NCBI GenBank assembly: GCA_015501055.1
Contig: JADNYV010000549.1
Coordinates: 1-22,566, forward strand
Direction of reading: 5' to 3'
DNA length: 22,566 nucleotides
DNA from: Mucidula mucida
Lineage: Eukaryota > Basidiomycota > Agaricomycetes > Agaricales > Physalacriaceae
Part shown: piece after piece, positions 21,445 to 22,566 of the stretch
How positions within the stretch are numbered: the first letter of the stretch is position 1
Layout of the letters: each line of letters begins with the position of its first letter
Notes under the pieces: model-generated
Told to the model about the DNA's origin: nothing
Databases searched by the model: none
Seen by the model: the letters and a program-made list of their open reading frames with translations, nothing else
Position numbers and translations under genes: made by a program

Positions 21445-22022
21445 CTAGCCCAACACAACTTCCATCTCATCCTTGGAAAAGCCATCCGTCCCGGCCGCCA
21501 AGGAATGAACCAACATCTCCAGCCGCGCTTTGCTCAAATTTGATTCCTACGCGCGAAGGTCAGGTCAATTCCCTTTTTTCCTGCCCACTACTCACCTTTC
21601 TCAGCTCATCGAGATCCTCACTGAAGCCATCAGCCACGGCAGCCATCCAGAACTTGCGGAATTTGACCTCGAGCTCAATGGGCTCGGTATCGGTTTTTTG
21701 TGGTGGTATGAAGGATGGAATCTGCGCAGGCGGCGGAGAGGGCGAGCGCTGCGGCTGAGGTTGGGCTTTTGGTGTTATCGACGCAGCAGCAACAGCGGGG
21801 ACATCCGAGTCCGAGTCCGAATCAGACTCTGAAGACGAAGACGACGATTCAGAGGACGACGATGCATGATCAGCGGACGGTGTGATTTTTAATGGTTGGC
21901 AGAGTCTTGGGCTCAGAGTCGGATTCTGATGAGGAAGATGCGGAGGAGGAGGACGATGAGGCTGCGCGTCTTTTTCGCTTGCGGTTTCGTCGTTTGGGAG
22001 CCGCTGGTTTCGCGGCGGGCAT
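21445..22022 (-). CDS. Rsa3-like ribosome assembly factor
   Basis: Two exons on the minus strand (21596-22022 and 21445-21546) are joined by a 49-bp GTGAGT...GCGTAG intron, giving about 175 residues if one base is removed. The N-terminus is basic and nuclear-signal-like (KRRNRKRKRR), followed by long Ser/Asp/Glu tracts and a Pro/Gln-rich linker. The conserved C-terminus (VKFRKFWMAAVADGFSEDLDEL, then NLSKARLEMLVHSLAAG) matches the pattern of the fungal Rsa3 domain (FRKFYL..VT.EF..DLD.IR...L....L..LI.AL..G). Rsa3 acts in nucleolar 60S subunit assembly with the Dbp6 complex. Exon 1 is 427 nt, one too many: the run of five T at 21886-21890 (AAAAA in the gene) breaks the frame between LPTIK and ITPSAD, and four would keep it open. 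Either a frameshift or a sequencing error. Confidence 0.65.
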
Positions 22023-22566
22023 GGTGGTACAGATTCAAGTAATTTTAAGCTTTAGTTGCCGGTTTGGAAACCGGAATCTCTCATCCTGTTCAGCGAACAT
22101 TCTTTGATTAAGATCGACGTGGAGTGATACCTCTGAACTTATTTAGACTCGTCTTCGTCTTTCAGAGGAAGCAGTAGCTAGAGAACGAAGAGAATCATAT
22201 TATGTCAGTCGATCATGTTCATCGCGTGGTTTATTCAGACTCGATATGAGCTTCAAGTTCTCTACTTTTGGAGAATTATTCATGGAATTCTCTCAGAAAT
22301 TTGTCCTACAGGTTCAAATTCATCGCAGGTGTAAACGATCATGACCACTGAGCAATACAGACTAGTGATCCATTTCTGGCAAGAAATTACTTGTTCAGTC
22401 AAGGTATGCCGCGACATCGTGTGCCCCACATGCGTGTCCATGTGTTCGTAACTTCTCTGCTGGCAGATGCTCTGAGAAGATTCAGCATTGTGTTTCATTG
22501 AGAACAATGGCATTCAAATCTGGCTTTCATCAACAACGACCGTATGGTGCTCTTTCAGTGACACGG
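22023..22566. other. Right end of window, no gene seen
   Basis: This holds the upstream region of the Rsa3-like gene and further DNA without a convincing gene. Short frames on both strands (for example 22280-22513 minus) show no family features or clear splice structure. Confidence 0.45.

Noticed and set aside
22125..22170. Possible hairpin (CCTCTGAA...TTCAGAGG) as a small RNA
   Set aside because: An isolated 8-bp stem with a long loop, without conserved boxes of any RNA family.

Overview
The window looks like nuclear DNA of a basidiomycete fungus, most likely an Agaricomycete. The evidence is compact genes split by very short introns (44-59 bp, fungal-type GT...CTAAY...AG), tRNA genes with introns, and proteins with fungal architecture (Ncs6/Ctu1, an SRPK-type SR-protein kinase, an Rsa3-like ribosome assembly factor, an Agaricomycete-type protein kinase-like gene). 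The genus cannot be fixed from sequence alone.

Positions 1-15268 are dominated by one event: a head-to-tail tandem duplication of about 7.7 kb. Copy 1 is 1-7583 and copy 2 is 7688-15268 (offset about 7684-7687), with a 104-bp unique junction (7584-7687). Each unit carries, left to right: a decayed six-hairpin glycosidase gene (+), a protein kinase-like gene (-), a gene-poor stretch containing an older, diverged internal duplication of the kinase gene's first exon and upstream DNA, two small unrecognised intron-containing genes (+), the tRNA-thiolation gene NCS6/CTU1 (+), and the 3' end of an AST1-like dehydrogenase-fold gene (-). Only copy 2 runs on into the full AST1-like gene. Copy 1 keeps just its last third.

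The two units are almost identical in the middle but clearly diverged at the NCS6 3' end/AST1 end. Each has one core gene disrupted by a single-base indel. The kinase-like gene is broken in copy 1 and open in copy 2; NCS6 is open in copy 1 and broken in copy 2. Taken at face value, the duplicated locus therefore holds one open version of each gene, on different copies. Because other single-base indels occur in single-copy genes here (AST1-like, Rsa3-like), sequencing or assembly error must be excluded first.

The right part (15269-22566) is single copy: the rest of the AST1-like gene (-), tRNA-Glu(UUC) with an intron (-), an SRPK-family kinase (+) with an apparent GC-AG intron, tRNA-Phe(GAA) with an intron (-), a 939-bp hAT-like non-autonomous element with terminal inverted repeats and a perfect 8-bp target duplication, and a small Rsa3-like gene (-). 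Apart from the tandem duplication the genes are ordinary housekeeping genes. I see no operon, CRISPR array, defence island or clearly new multi-gene system.
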